From: Sipunculus nudus
Lineage: Eukaryota; Annelida; Sipuncula; Golfingiida; Sipunculidae
Assembly (NCBI GenBank): GCA_026874595.1
Contig: CM049308.1
Coordinates: 271,001 to 335,000, forward strand
Direction: 5' to 3'
Length of the DNA stretch: 64,000 bases
Both the position numbers and the translations under genes were made by a program. The notes beneath the pieces are model-generated. The model saw nothing but the letters and a program-made list of their open reading frames with translations. It did no database searches and was not told the DNA's origin. Each line of letters begins with the position of its first letter. The first letter of the stretch is position 1. Below, piece after piece: positions 33,139-44,349 of the stretch.

Positions 33139-34689
33139 GTTTTATTGGGGTTAGCAAGAACTGCACCATTTACATCAATGTTTCACTACTTACATCAATG
33201 TTACCATTACACACCCACGCTTGCCTATTAAACTATTTAATTTGAATATTACAAAAGTGTAAGAAATGAAAATTATTTTAATCGCTTAATTAATACTTAT
33301 TTACTTATTATGTTCCCAATTTACACACACGTTTCTATTAAACTACTTCATCTGAATACTACATGCAGAAGTGTAAGAAATAGTTTTTGTCTAGTTATGA
33401 ACTTTTGGGATTTGGCATTAAAACTTGGTAGACTTCCAGAAAATGGGAGCATTGGAATCTCTTACTGGAAAACAATGATGTCATCATAACAACTATAAAA
33501 GCAACATTCTGTTATTTATACCTTTCTGCATTTTCTACTTCTCTTTCATTTTGAATTTTATTTTTTAAACTGCAATTTTCAATATACGACAGTCTTTTAT
33601 CACTGAAAAATATCTAAAAAGCATTTTTTTTTTTATGATTTAACATCTTAAACTCAAAGGATTAAGTGATTATTTTTGTTTATTGCAAACGACAGTGAAA
33701 TACCTACCATTTTTGTTAGTCTCATATACATACCATTTTAAGCTTCTCCCCTGTGATGTCAACCTGCATTTGCGCAAAACTCGCCATTGCCGTGATTACT
33801 CACTACATAAAAGCTTAGAATTTGGTTCGCTTGGTATCCTAGCTACAAACAACACTCAATTCTTGAAATTTTGTATCTTGAAGGCATATTAAGTTGAATG
33901 AATACTGCCCGGGCATATTTTTACAATAGTATTCTTAAGAATGGCATAACAATTGGGGGTTGACTGCCCAGATAGAGAAGAGCAATGCCAACCTAAGTTG
34001 GGACAGCACTATATATGGAGAGAAATGCCGAGGTGTAGTCTGATTTTGGTGGTTTACATGTATCATGTACGTTCAATCTTTGGTAAATATAATAAAGTTG
34101 ATAAAAAAAATATTTTGAGACAGTAAGAAAATGAAAAATCATTTTTTTCACAACTTTTGAGAATTTTCTAAAAAAATCATGACTTTTTAATTACTGATTT
34201 TTAAAATCTAAAAAATGATGACTTTTTAAGTACTGATTTTTAAAATCCCAAACATCATGACTTTTAATGGATGTAGGAACCCTGTGTTAGTTGCTTTTGT
34301 TGATGGAACAATGAGAATATAAAAAAGAATTAACGGTTGCATCGGTAAACTAAACCGGCAGATTGCATGAGTGTATTTCAAACAACAAATCTCATTTAAA
34401 TATGCTAATAAAAGAGTGGTGGATTAGCTGCAGAAAATGTCCAGAGGACTGTATGCCCTGCCTAACGGGAATGTGTGAAATGTGTAGTTAACTGTGTACA
34501 TGCACACACACACCCTCACAGTCACAGAACTGACCGAAAACACTTAGTGCAGACTTAATCAGAGAACCTAATCTGCTGCCAATACGGAAAGTGACTTAAT
34601 ATAGAATGCACCTACTATCATATTAAGAAGTAGATCCGAATAAAACTTTTAGAGAAATTGTGACGCATGTGAAATGTAAAAATTTTGTA
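33139..34689. other. AT-rich intronic sequence
   Basis: No gene or element end is visible. A short imperfect tandem motif ('tcatgactttttaa...ctgatttttaaaat') occurs two to three times at about 34170-34265, and 'catgactttt' is also doubled at 32350-32370. Confidence 0.5.
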
Positions 34690-35242
34690 TAAAACAATTC
34701 ATAACTAAAGCACCGCAAACGTGCATAATATGCCTGTTGTGTATCTGGTGACCTCTGACCTCGTTAAATATGTGTGAATTTGATAAGAATGTAATTCAAG
34801 TGAGAAATATGTTAATTGAGTTTAATGAAAATCCATAAGATTTTTGGTAAGTCACCATTGTGCCACCAAAGTTAAGTGACCTCTGACCTTATTAAATATA
34901 TGTGGATTTTGCTGAAATTCGAAATTAGGTGAGATATCATATTGATTAATATTTCAGCTGAGTTTGATCAAAATCCATCGTATTCCTCTTAACTTACTGC
35001 GGCGACACCACAAGGTAGCCTTGTGACCAATGACCTCATTAAATATGCAGGGATTTTGCTTATAATCAAACTCGGGTGAGATAATCTATTGTTAAGTAGT
35101 TATGGTGAGTTTCGTGAAAATCCATCACAGCCCTGGTAAGTTTTTGTGGCAACACTTAAAGTTATGGGAGGGATAGCCAGACGGATGGACAGAGGGACTT
35201 TGAGAATACCATAATACGTCCCTTCCTAGAGGGGCATATAAA
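34690..35242 (+). mobile_element. Partial family G element
   Basis: Core units of about 135-190 bp with 'gacctctgacct.attaaatat' and 'aaaatccat'. The right end 'tacgtccc...ggggcatataaaa' can fold into an imperfect hairpin like that of family F. The 5' end is not identified. Confidence 0.5.
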
Positions 35243-38200
35243 ACAAGTGACCCATGGGTCATGACGCTCAGCTGACTGGGAAGAGATTCACAAAAGGAAA
35301 TTTTATCACCAGAATGGTAGATACCCATTCAACTGAAGCATCAAACAGATTAACCAACAGGCCAAGATTTAGTCTGTATTTATATATCTGAAAATAGAGA
35401 AAAAATGTGTAAACTTTAAAAACTAGAATACGGGTAGCCGACAAGTGACTACGTGTATCTGCCAAAATCAGAGTGAAGTGAGGCATGGATTGAGTGGCAA
35501 GGGGAAACAGAGTGAGGTATGTTGCATATTAGCAGCCTAAATGTGTATGTAGGTTGTGCAACCTACCACAAATCCAGAAAGCTGTCCAAGTTGTATACAT
35601 ATGCAAAATTTTAGGCAGAAAAGTCAAACCACTACATGGATATGAGTGATTTTAGCCCACGGCAGACAAACAGACAGACACTGTGCAAAAATGGTTGCAG
35701 TTTTGTGTATGATAAAGACCTATGTGAGATCTAAACACAAGCACAATTTTGGCCCAATCGGTCAAATGGTTCCTGAGATATTAGCTTGGATGTGTGCAGC
35801 ATTAACTAGAATGTAGGTGGCGCCACCTGTCATAAAATCAAGAAAGCTATCCAGGATGTATAAACCTGCAAAATTTTAGGCAGTTATGTCAAACCACTAC
35901 AGAGAAATGAGTGATTTTAGGCCACAGCAGACCAACAGACAGACGCTGTGCAAAATGTGCAAAAATGGTTGCAGGTGGCCCCTCCAGTTTTGTGTATGAT
36001 AAAGAGCTATGTTAGATCTATACACATGCAAAATTTTGGCCCGATCGGTCAAACGGTTCCCGAGATATGAGCTTGGATGTCATCAGCGTGAACGTGAATG
36101 TAGGTGGTGCCACCTGTCATAAAATCAAGACAGCTATCCAGGATGTATAAAACTGCAAAATTTTAGGCAGATATGTCAAACCACTGCCAAGATATGAGTG
36201 ACATTATTGCACAGCAGACAAACAGACAGACGCTGTGCAAAAATGGTTGCAGGTGGTGCCACCAGTTTTGTGTATGATAAAGAGCTATGTTAGATCTATA
36301 CACATGCAAAATTTTGGCCCGATCGGTCAAACGGTTCCCGAGATATGAGCTTGGATGTCATCAGCGTGAACGTGAATGTAGGTGGTGCCACCTGTCATAA
36401 AATCAAGAAAGCTATCCAGTATGTAAAAACTGCAAAATTTTAGGCAGATATGTCAAACCACTGCCGAGATATGAGTGACATTATTGCACGGCAGACCAAC
36501 AGACAGATGCTGTGCAAAAATTGTTGCAGGTGGCACCACCAGTTTATCGTATGATAAAGAGCTATGTTAGATCTATATACATGCAAAATTTTGGCCCGAT
36601 CGGTCAAACGGTTCCCGAAATATGAGCTTGGATGTCATCAGCGTGAATGAGAATGTAGGTGGCGCCACCTGTCATAAAATCAAGAAAGCTATCCAGGATG
36701 TATACGCATGCCGAATTTCAGGTGAATTAGTCAATTCACTGCAGAGATATGAGTGATTTTAACCAAAGGCAGATGAACAGATGGACACTGTGCAAACATG
36801 GTTACAGGTGGCGCCACCAATTTTTGTGTATGTTATAGAGCTATCCAAGGGCTACATTAGTATAAATTTTATTTCCTGATCAGTCAAACGGTTCCCGAGA
36901 TATGAGCTTGGAAAAGTGATAAAATCAAGTCCCACGGGAGCTCTCTGGAAACGAACGCGGCAACGGCGGAGGAACCCGGTCAAAAACATAGTATCTACAA
37001 AACTTCGTTTTGGCGGGTACAAAAATACAGGTGGCTCCACCAGTCTGCAGAAACTAATAAAAACACTTACAAACATCAATATCCATGCAAAGAATCATGG
37101 TGATCTCCCCATTAGTTGTTCAGATACTTCAGCTTTTGTATCAAATTGTCCATTATTCTGATGGATACTTCGCAGTCCTATAGCTTGAAGGATATGGGTA
37201 ACAGAGACCTAATTTTAAGTTTTCACAGGCACTTTTCATGGGCCTTCTTGCATGACAAGAATGAAGATTCTAGGTCCAGTTGTTGCGATTTGTACCCTGT
37301 TGACAGATAACTACATCTTTAAAGGTCTCAAAAAAAGAGAAAAAAAATCGTAAAAATTTGAAAAAAATAGAGGTGGCGCACCCAGTCTGCAGAAACTGAT
37401 GGAACAGGTCATGATCAATATGTATGCCGAAAATCATGACCATCAGTGTTGTAGTTATTGAGATACTGCAGTTTTTGTATCAAATTTTCCATTATTCTGG
37501 GGGGGTAATTTGGAGCCATACAGCTTAAAGAATATGGGTAACAGAGACCTAATTTCAGGTTTCCATGAAGACTTTTCATGGGTCTCCCTGTGTGTCAAGA
37601 ATGAACATTCTAGGTCCAGTTTTAATGATTTGTGCTCTGTTAACAGATGTTCTTACTTTAAAGGTCTCAAAAATAGAGAAAAAATTCGTAAAAACACCCG
37701 AACAAATACAGGTGGTGCCACCAGTCTGCAGAAACTGATGAACGCTCCATGATCAATATCCATGAAAACAATTATGGTGATCTCTGCATTAGTTGTTCAG
37801 ATACTTCAGTTTTTGTATCGAATTTTCCATTATTCTGAGCTGTACTTTGGAGTGCCATAGCTCAAAGGATATGGGTAACAGAGACCTAATTTCAGGTGTC
37901 CATGGAGACTTATCATGGGTCTCCCTGTGTGTCAACAATGAAGATTCTAGGTCCAGTCCTTACAATTTGTACCCTGTTGATAGATAACTACATCCTGAAA
38001 GGTTTGAAAATAGAGAAAAAAAAAATTGTGAAAATTTGAAAAAATACAGGTGGCACCACCAGTCTGCAGGTACTGATGAAACACCTCTTGATCAATATGT
38101 GTGCCAAAAATCATGACCATCAGTGTTGTAGTTATTGAGATGTTGCAGTTTGTTTTTATCAAATTTTCCATTATTCTGGGGGGTTATTGGGAGCCCCCCA

Positions 38201-38687
38201 TAGCTCAAAGGATATGGGTAACAGAGACTTTATTTCAGGTTTCCATGCAGACTTTTTATGGACCTCTCAGTGTGTCAAGAATGAAGATTCTAGGTCCAGT
38301 CTTTATGATTTGTGCCCTGTTAACAGCTGTTCGCATTTTTAAATTCATAAAAAATGGAAAAATTCAGGTGGCGCCACCAGTCTGCAGGGAGTGATGGAAC
38401 ATCTCATGATCAATACGTATGCGAGAAATCATGACCATCAGTCAAGTAGTTAATGAGAAATTGAAGTTTTTGTATGAAATTTTTGACTTTTCTGAGGGGT
38501 ACTTTGGGGCCCCATAGCTCGAAGGATATGGGTAACAGAGATGTAATTTATGGTTTCCACGGAGACTTTTAATAGGTTTCTCAGTGTGTCGAGAATGAAG
38601 ATTCTAGGTCCAGCGGTTACGATTTGTGCCACGTTAACAGATGACAGCATCTTTAAACGTCTCAAAAATAGAGGAAAAAATTGTAAA
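35243..38687 (+). mobile_element. Composite E(5')-D-E(core), first tandem copy
   Basis: The E 5' end ACAAGTGACCCATGGGTCATGA (35243) and about 180 bp of E are followed by D (35421-37022). E core resumes for about five units. It has no E 3' hairpin: the second copy of the composite begins directly at 38688. Confidence 0.8.
35421..37022 (+). mobile_element. Family D element inside E (D1)
   Basis: It starts AACTAGAATACGGGTAG with a GTAG..GACT hairpin. It contains five to six core half-units opening with GGTGGCGCCACC, GGTGGTGCCACC or GGTGGCACCACC (for example 35816, 36658, 36807). The terminal hairpin GTATCTAC...GCGGGTAC ends at 37020. Confidence 0.8.
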
Positions 38688-41600
38688 ACATGTGACCCAT
38701 GGGTCATGACACTCAGCTGACTGGGAAGAGATTCACAAAAGGAAATTTTATCACCAGAATGGTAGTATATACCCATTCAACTGAAGCATCAAACAGATTA
38801 ACCAACAGGCCAAGATTTAGTCTGTATTTATATATCTCAAAAATAGAGAAAAATGTGTAAACTTTTAAAACTAGAATACGGGTAACCGACAAGTGACTAC
38901 ATGTATCTGCCAAAATCGGATAGTGAGGCATGGATTGAGTGGCAAGGGGAAATAGAGTGAGGTATGTTGCATATTAGCATGGATGTCTGCAGCCTAAATG
39001 TGTATGTAGGTTGTGCCACCTACCACAAATCCAGAAATCTGTCCAAGTTGTATAGACCTGCAAAATTTTAGGCAGAAAAGTCAAACCACTACATGTATAT
39101 GAGCGATTTTTGCCCATGGCAGACAAACAGACAAACACTGTGCAAAAATCTTTGCAGGTAACCCCTCCAGTTTTGTGTATGATAAAGACCTATGTGAGAT
39201 CTAAACACATGCACAATTTTGGCCCAATCAGTCAAATGGTTCCTGAGATATGAGCTTGGATGTGTCCAGCGTTAACTAGAATGTAGGTGGCGCCAACTGT
39301 CATAAAATCAAGAAAGCTGTCCACGATGTATGAACCTGCAAAATTTTAGGCAGTTATGTCGAACCACTACAGAGAAACGAGTAATTTTAGGCCACGGCAG
39401 ACTAACAGACAGACGCTGTGCAAACATTGTTACAGGTGGCGCCACCATTTTTTGTGTATGTTACAGAGCTATCAAAGGGCTACATTTGTATAAATTTTAT
39501 TTCCTGATCAGTCAAACGGTTCCCGAGATATAAGCTTGGATGTCATCAGCGTAAACATGAACGTAGGTGGTGCCACCTGTCATAAAATCAAGAAAGCTAT
39601 CCTGGATGTATACACATGACGAATTTCAGGTGAATTAGTCAATTCACTGCAGAGATATGAGTGATTTTAACCCAAGGCAGATGAACAGATGGACACTGTG
39701 CAAACATGGTTACAGGTGGCGCCACCATTTTTTGTGTATGTTATAAAGCAATCCAAGGGCTACATTTGTATCAATTTTATTTCCTGATCCGTCAAACGGT
39801 TCCCGAGATATGAGGGTTTATGAGTGGAAACAGACCCACAAATGGACACTGGATAGAGAGGAAAGGTCAGAGGTCAATGCAAATTGGTTAGGCACCAGTT
39901 CACATGTGACCCGATAATAGGTGTAAGTTTGGGAAAAATCGGTCCATTAGTCTCCGAGGAGCTCTCTGGAAACGAACGCCGCCACGGCGGAGTAACTCGG
40001 TCAAAAACATAGTATCCGCAAAACTTCATTTTGGCGGATACAAAAATACAGGTGGCTCCACCTGTCTGCAGAAACTAATAAAAACACTTAATGGTCAATA
40101 TCCATGCAAAAAATCATGGTGATCTCTGCATTAGTTGTTCAGATACTTCAGTTTTTGTATCAAATTGTTCATTATTCTGAGGGATACTTCGGAGTCCTAT
40201 AGCTTGAAGGATATGGGTAACAGAGACCTAATTTCAAGTTTCCACAGGCACCTTTCATGGGTCTCCTTGCATGACAAGAATGAAGATTCTAGGTCCAGTT
40301 GTTGCGATTTGTACCCTGTTGACAGATAACCACATCTTTAAAGGTCTCAAAAAAAAGAAAAAAATTCGTAAAAATTTGAAAAAAAAAAATAGAGGTGGCA
40401 CACCCAGTCTGCAGAAACTGATGGAACAGCTCATGATCAATATGTATGCTGAAAATCATGACCATCAGTGTTGTAGTTATTGAAATACTGCAGTTTTTGT
40501 ATCAAATTTTCCATTATTCATGGGGGGGGGGGGTTATTTTGGACCCATACAGCTTAAAGAATATGGGTAACAGAGACCTAATTTCAAGTTTCCATGGAGA
40601 CTTTTCATGGGTCTCCCTGTGTGTCAAGAATGAAGATTCTTGGTCCAGTTTTTATGATTTCTGCCCTGTTAACAGATGTTCATATCTTTAAAGGTCTCAA
40701 AAATACAGAAAAATTTCGTAAAAAAAAACGAACAAATACAGGTGGTGCCACCAGTCTGCAGAAACTTATGAAACACTCCATGATCAATATCCATGCAAAC
40801 AATTATGGTTATCTCTGCATTAGTTGTTCAGATACTTTAGCTTTTGTATCAAATTTTCCATTATTCTGAGCTGTACTTTGGAGTGCCATAGCTCAAAGGA
40901 TATGGGTAACAGAGACCGAATTTCAGGTTTCCATGGAGACTTATCATGGGTCTCCCTGTGTGTCAAGAACGAAGATTCTAGGTCGAGTCGTTATGATTTG
41001 TACCCTGTTGACAGATAACTACATCCTTAAAGGTCTCAAAAATGGAGAAAACAATTCGTGAACATTGAAAAATACAGGTGGCGCCACCAGTCTGCACAAA
41101 CTGATGAAACATCTCATGATCAATATGTATGTCGAAAATCATGACCATCAGTGATGTAGTTAATGAGATATTGAAGTTTTTGTATGAAATTTTTGACTAT
41201 TCTGGGGGGTAATTTTGGGCCCCATAGCTCGAAGGATATGGGTAACAGAGACCTAATTTCTGGTTTCCTTGGAGACTTTGTATAGGTCTCTCAGTGTGTC
41301 GAAAATGAAGATTCTAGGTCCAGTCGTTACGATTTGTGCCACGCTAACAGATGACAGCATCCTCAAAGGTCTCAAAAATAGAGGAAAAAATCTTAAAAAA
41401 TCAAACAGTACAGGTGGCACCACCAGTCTGCAGGAACTGTTCGAACATCTCATGATCAATATGTATGCCAAAAATGAAGACCATCAGTGATGTAGTTATT
41501 GAGATATTGAAGTTTTTGTATGAAATTTTTTACTATTCTGGGGGGTTCTTTGGGGCCCGATAGCTCAAAGGATATGGGTAACAGAGACCTAATTTCTGGT

Positions 41601-42091
41601 TTCCAAGGAGATTTTTGATGGACCTCTCAGTGTGTCAAGAATTAAGATTCTAAGTCCAGTCTTTATGATTTGTGCCTTGTTAACAGATGTTCACATTTTT
41701 AAAGGTCTCAAAAATAGAGAAAAAAATTTGTAAAAAATCGAAAAATACAGGTGGCGCCACCAGTCTGCAGGAAGTGATGTAACATCTCATGATCAATATG
41801 TATGCCAAAAATCATGACCATCAGTCAAGTAGTTAATGAGATATTGAAGTTTTTGTATGAAATTTTTTACTTTTCTGGGGGGTACTTTTGGGCCACATAG
41901 CTCAAAGGATATGGGTAACAGAGACCTAATTTCTGGTTTCCAAGGAGATTTTTTATGGACCTCTCAGAATCCCAAGTTACAAGGTTCTAGGTCCAGCGGT
42001 TACGATTTGTGCCTGGTTAACGGACGGACAGACGGACAGACAAAGAGTGATCGCTACAGCTCAGATGACTTTCAGTCAACTGAGCTAAAAA
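38688..42091 (+). mobile_element. Composite E(5')-D-E(core)-E(3'), second tandem copy
   Basis: It repeats the order of 35243-38687 with nearly the same text ('gggaagagattcacaaaagg' and onward). D2 occupies 38869-40043 and about six E core units follow. A GGAC microsatellite is at about 42018-42040, and a 3' tail TCAACTGAGCTAAAAA ends it, one base off the usual TCAGCTGAGC. Confidence 0.8.
38869..40043 (+). mobile_element. Family D element inside E (D2)
   Basis: The ends are as in D1 and D3: ACTAGAATACGGGTA at the left, and at the right the hairpin with arms GTATCCGC and GCGGATAC. It has fewer core units than D1, so unit number varies between the duplicated copies. Confidence 0.8.
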
Positions 42092-43190
42092 TCCAAAAAT
42101 CATTCATGTGTGACCAAAAACCTAATTACCTCTGAAGACCCTTACGATGCACCTGCCACTCTTATAAGAAGTAGATCCCAGTAAAACTTTTTGAGAAATA
42201 AAGTCACATATGAAATGTAAAAATTTTGTATAATAAAAATCATAAACAAGGGACCTGTCGGTCTGGCGCTCAGCTGAAATTGATTATGAGAATATTTTTA
42301 TAACTAGGGACCCATAGGTCTCAACGCTCAGCTGAATTTGTCTATAAGGATATTTTTAAAGAAATTTTTCAGAAGGACAGTCCTGTGACCTTAACCAATG
42401 ACCTTGTGACCAAAAAATTCCTGTAACTCAGCCAAAATTCATCAAACCCAAACCATTTCAACAAACTTGAGAGAGGTCATCTCTGGGAACAATTCTGTGA
42501 ATTACTGAACAATTGGGCTGAATGATTTCAATCAAGAAGATTTTCAAAGGTTTTTTGTTTTTTTCCCCGTAAAAGATAAGTTAATGCAGGTGGTGCCATA
42601 AAAAGCTCATTCCCATAACATTTGATATGTGACAGTTTTTTGCTTAAAATTTGGGGATGCTAGCTCTCGCTATTTCTGAGAAATGATGGATTAATGTACT
42701 GATGACCAATCAGCCTCATACAAAAAAGGTTGATGCAGGTGGCGCCACCAATACCTCAATTTCATATACGTGTCATGTGACCAACATTTGCATTAAATTT
42801 GGTGATGATAGCTGCAGCCATTTCTGATATTGTAATTTTAGTATCCTTTTTTGCCCAAATGACTCAGCTCAGCTTACTGTAACTCGGCCAAAATTCACCA
42901 AACTGGAACCATTCAAACAAACTTGAGAGAGATTGTTTCAGAGATTATTTCTGTGAAATTATTGAACAATTTGGCTGGACAGTTTTGGAGAAGAAGCTTT
43001 TTAAAGGATTTTTAGCTTGCTAAAAAATAAGCGAAATCTGATAAAGTTTGACATGTGACTGATTCTTCCACAAAATTTGGCACTGCTAGCTCTAGGGATT
43101 TTTGAAACAGCATGGGTTAACGTACAGTGGACGGCGGATGCCCAATGGACGACGCTGTGCCATTGCATAGGCTCATAGGTTTGCTAAAAA
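42092..43190 (+). mobile_element. Family B-like element with stacked C/E-type 5' ends
   Basis: Two 5' ends of ACAAGGGACC type occur close together (about 42247 and 42303), each followed by GCTCAGCTGAA. The body then reads as family B, with a GGTGGCGCCACC at about 42739. It ends in a diverged B tail (GCTCATAGGTTTGCTAAAAA). The mixture suggests recombined or nested ends. Confidence 0.55.
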
Positions 43191-44055
43191 TATACGGGGT
43201 GCAGCCCTAGTGTGTATCCTGGTCATGCTTTCTAAAGAATAAATTTGGATTCGTTGTTATGCACTGGTAGCAGAGAAGTTGTTAAATACCATTACCGCCT
43301 TCAAATTGAATATATCAGCTTCTTGCATTCACTCCACATCTTAGGTTTAACTGCTGAAAGTACTCAATAAAGTACTCATGAGTACATTTGGAGTACTCGG
43401 TACTCATACTCAAGTACTATCATAACAAGCAAATTTGTGGAACTGATGTCCCCCACTTGTTTTTTTATTTTCCCCTGAAGGTGTCTCCACAGGTCATAGT
43501 AGCTATGTTTTAGTTTTCCATAGTCCTCAGAAGATGTCTCCACATGTCATAATTTTTTTTATGTGAATTGGGAAGAAAAGGGGAAACTTTTGTTTTGAAG
43601 CTGGTGATAATAAATTTTTAGACAAACACTCCAAAACCAATCCTAACCAAAGTATGCAAGAGAGCAATCACTGACCCAAATTTGAATGAAATTGGATAAT
43701 ATTTATGAAAATTATCACACACAAACGAAAACCTGACAGACAGAGGGACAGACAAACCAAAATCAATGTCCTCCGTTCCAGAAAGCCGGGAGACAAAAAT
43801 AGCTGAAATACTCGTACTGGAGTAGTTTCATTGTACTTCTACCCAACTCTGTTTACAGTCCTATTAAATCTATCTTATCTTATCTTATCTTGTTGAATCA
43901 AATTGAATTGAATGAATTGAACTGAATCTGTCTTTGATAAAAAGCTTTCTCTGAGAGACCTCTGCTGCTTATAAATGTACATATTAATTTGAACTTGATA
44001 CTGAAATTATCATGACAAATATACATGCAACTTTGGGAACTATATCCATGGTTAC
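43191..44055. repeat. Unassigned intronic sequence with AGTACTC cluster and TATCT repeat
   Basis: A cluster of AGTACTC/GAGTACT motifs (about 43358-43425) gives local dyad symmetry. 'gtctccacaggtcat' and 'gtctccacatgtcat' occur about 60 bp apart. A TATCT microsatellite lies at about 43871-43892. No gene is seen. Confidence 0.5.
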
Positions 44056-44169
44056 CTGGATCTTGAAATGTACTCTACATCCATTACACTTTCCTATCCA
44101 GTGTTTTTGAAGGAGAATGATATCTCTCCACATGCCAGGATCCACGTCACTCAGTCCGTCATACAGAGA
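44056..44169 (-). CDS. LARS2: LARS2 exon containing HWIG (start of CP1 insert)
   Basis: 114 nt, 38 codons, phase 0 at both ends. The acceptor is CTGTTTATTTACAG and the donor ATCCAG|GTAACC. The translation includes LQKHWIGKCNGCRVHFKIQ. A (N/H)WIGxxxGxxxxF motif at the entry to the CP1 editing insert is characteristic of leucyl-tRNA synthetases, and the cysteine spacing here (WIGxCxGC) matches the metazoan mitochondrial enzyme as I remember it. The upstream exons, carrying the HIGH-type ATP site, are not in the window. The product should act in the mitochondrial matrix. Confidence 0.87.
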
Positions 44170-44349
44170 CTGTAAATAAACAGAAACATGTATTATAGGC
44201 CAAAAAAAAATAATAATATGTTTCTCAGGCTATTTTTTCGGAAAATGATGCAGGCAGCTGTTTTTTTATTTTTTAATTTTTTACTGTAAAATAGCATAAA
44301 ATATAAATTTTTTTCTCAAGCACTGGCATAGAAATGACAAGTAATTATA
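44170..44349. other. Intronic AT-rich sequence upstream of the LARS2 exon
   Basis: It holds the polypyrimidine tract and acceptor of the exon at 44169, with T-rich and A-rich runs beyond it. Nothing else is recognised. Confidence 0.5.

Larger units (their letters stand above)
24604..44055 (-). other. LARS2: LARS2 intron of 19.5 kb filled with elements
   Basis: In LARS2 sense it runs from CAG|GTAACC at 44055 to TTTATAG at 24604. It holds families B, C, D, E and G, a 29-bp minisatellite and unassigned sequence. No further exon is expected here because the flanking exons are continuous at the protein level. Confidence 0.75.

Noticed and set aside
37116-41018. Recurring frames of about 64 codons in family E core units with similar translations (text like MGNRDLIS.F)
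   Set aside because: They recur because the DNA unit recurs. Frames open on the opposite strand as well, ends vary from indels, and no domain or start context is conserved.
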